A stretch of 64,000 nt of DNA from Hermodice carunculata. Lineage: Eukaryota > Annelida > Polychaeta > Eunicida > Amphinomidae. The stretch spans positions 64,761,013-64,825,012 of the forward strand of contig OZ026630.1 of assembly GCA_964020975.1 (NCBI GenBank). Reading direction: 5' to 3'. The notes beneath the pieces are model-generated. The model did not search any database and had not been told where the DNA came from. It saw only the letters and a list, made by a program, of their open reading frames with translations. A program made the translations under genes and the position numbers. Below, in pieces: positions 63,929 to 64,000 of this stretch. Position 1 is the stretch's first letter. Every line of letters starts with the position of its first letter.

Positions 63929-64000
63929 AAATTGTAGCCAAATAGAGAAATGCGACAGTAATTGCTGCAGAATTTGACATAACTCATATATAGTTCATGT

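Overview
This is eukaryotic, animal nuclear DNA, AT-rich and intron-rich. The only securely identified host gene is a split ribosomal protein gene, RPS12 (53.26-58.97 kb, + strand). The rest is mostly interspersed repeats, DNA-transposon remnants, MITEs, Penelope-like/LINE pieces and simple repeats, a mix typical of a marine invertebrate. I cannot fix the phylum from sequence alone.

Layout. 0-1.1 kb: a repeat copy and a hAT transposase remnant. 3.8-4.1 kb: promoter-like motifs. 4.9-9.6 kb: a Tc1/mariner relic, a ~140-150 bp tandem array and a reverse-transcriptase relic. 13.25-15.62 kb: a young-looking Penelope-like element with 93-bp identical inverted ends, a GIY-YIG ORF and a second C2H2 zinc-finger ORF. 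18.4-22 kb: a pogo/Tigger relic, small MITEs and a phase-matched pair of + strand exons ending a gene I cannot name. 26-41 kb: dense repeats (families called R-A to R-D here), a second Tc1 relic, a LINE 3' end and an open region that could be a type II membrane protein. 42-49 kb: candidate minus-strand exons, a minisatellite, a promoter-like start region and several TTAA-flanked MITEs. 50.4-51.4 kb: a 470/580 bp tandem duplication. 59-64 kb: repeats again and a 1.15 kb foldback element.

RPS12 is complete: a non-coding first exon with a pyrimidine (TOP/TCT-type) start, five coding exons giving 137 aa, and a poly(A) signal. Its fourth intron holds a C/D box snoRNA whose guide next to box D' is complementary to 18S rRNA and, by the D'+5 rule, points at the position methylated by human SNORD100. 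SNORD100 also lives in an RPS12 intron, so host gene and guide appear to have stayed linked.

The best leads beyond that are the zinc-finger ORF inside the Penelope-like element, a family of TTAA-flanked MITEs whose central hairpin covaries between copies, and several unnamed host exons. Exon calls outside RPS12 were made by eye from splice signals and reading frame and are tentative. Family names rest on remembered family motifs; no database search was run.
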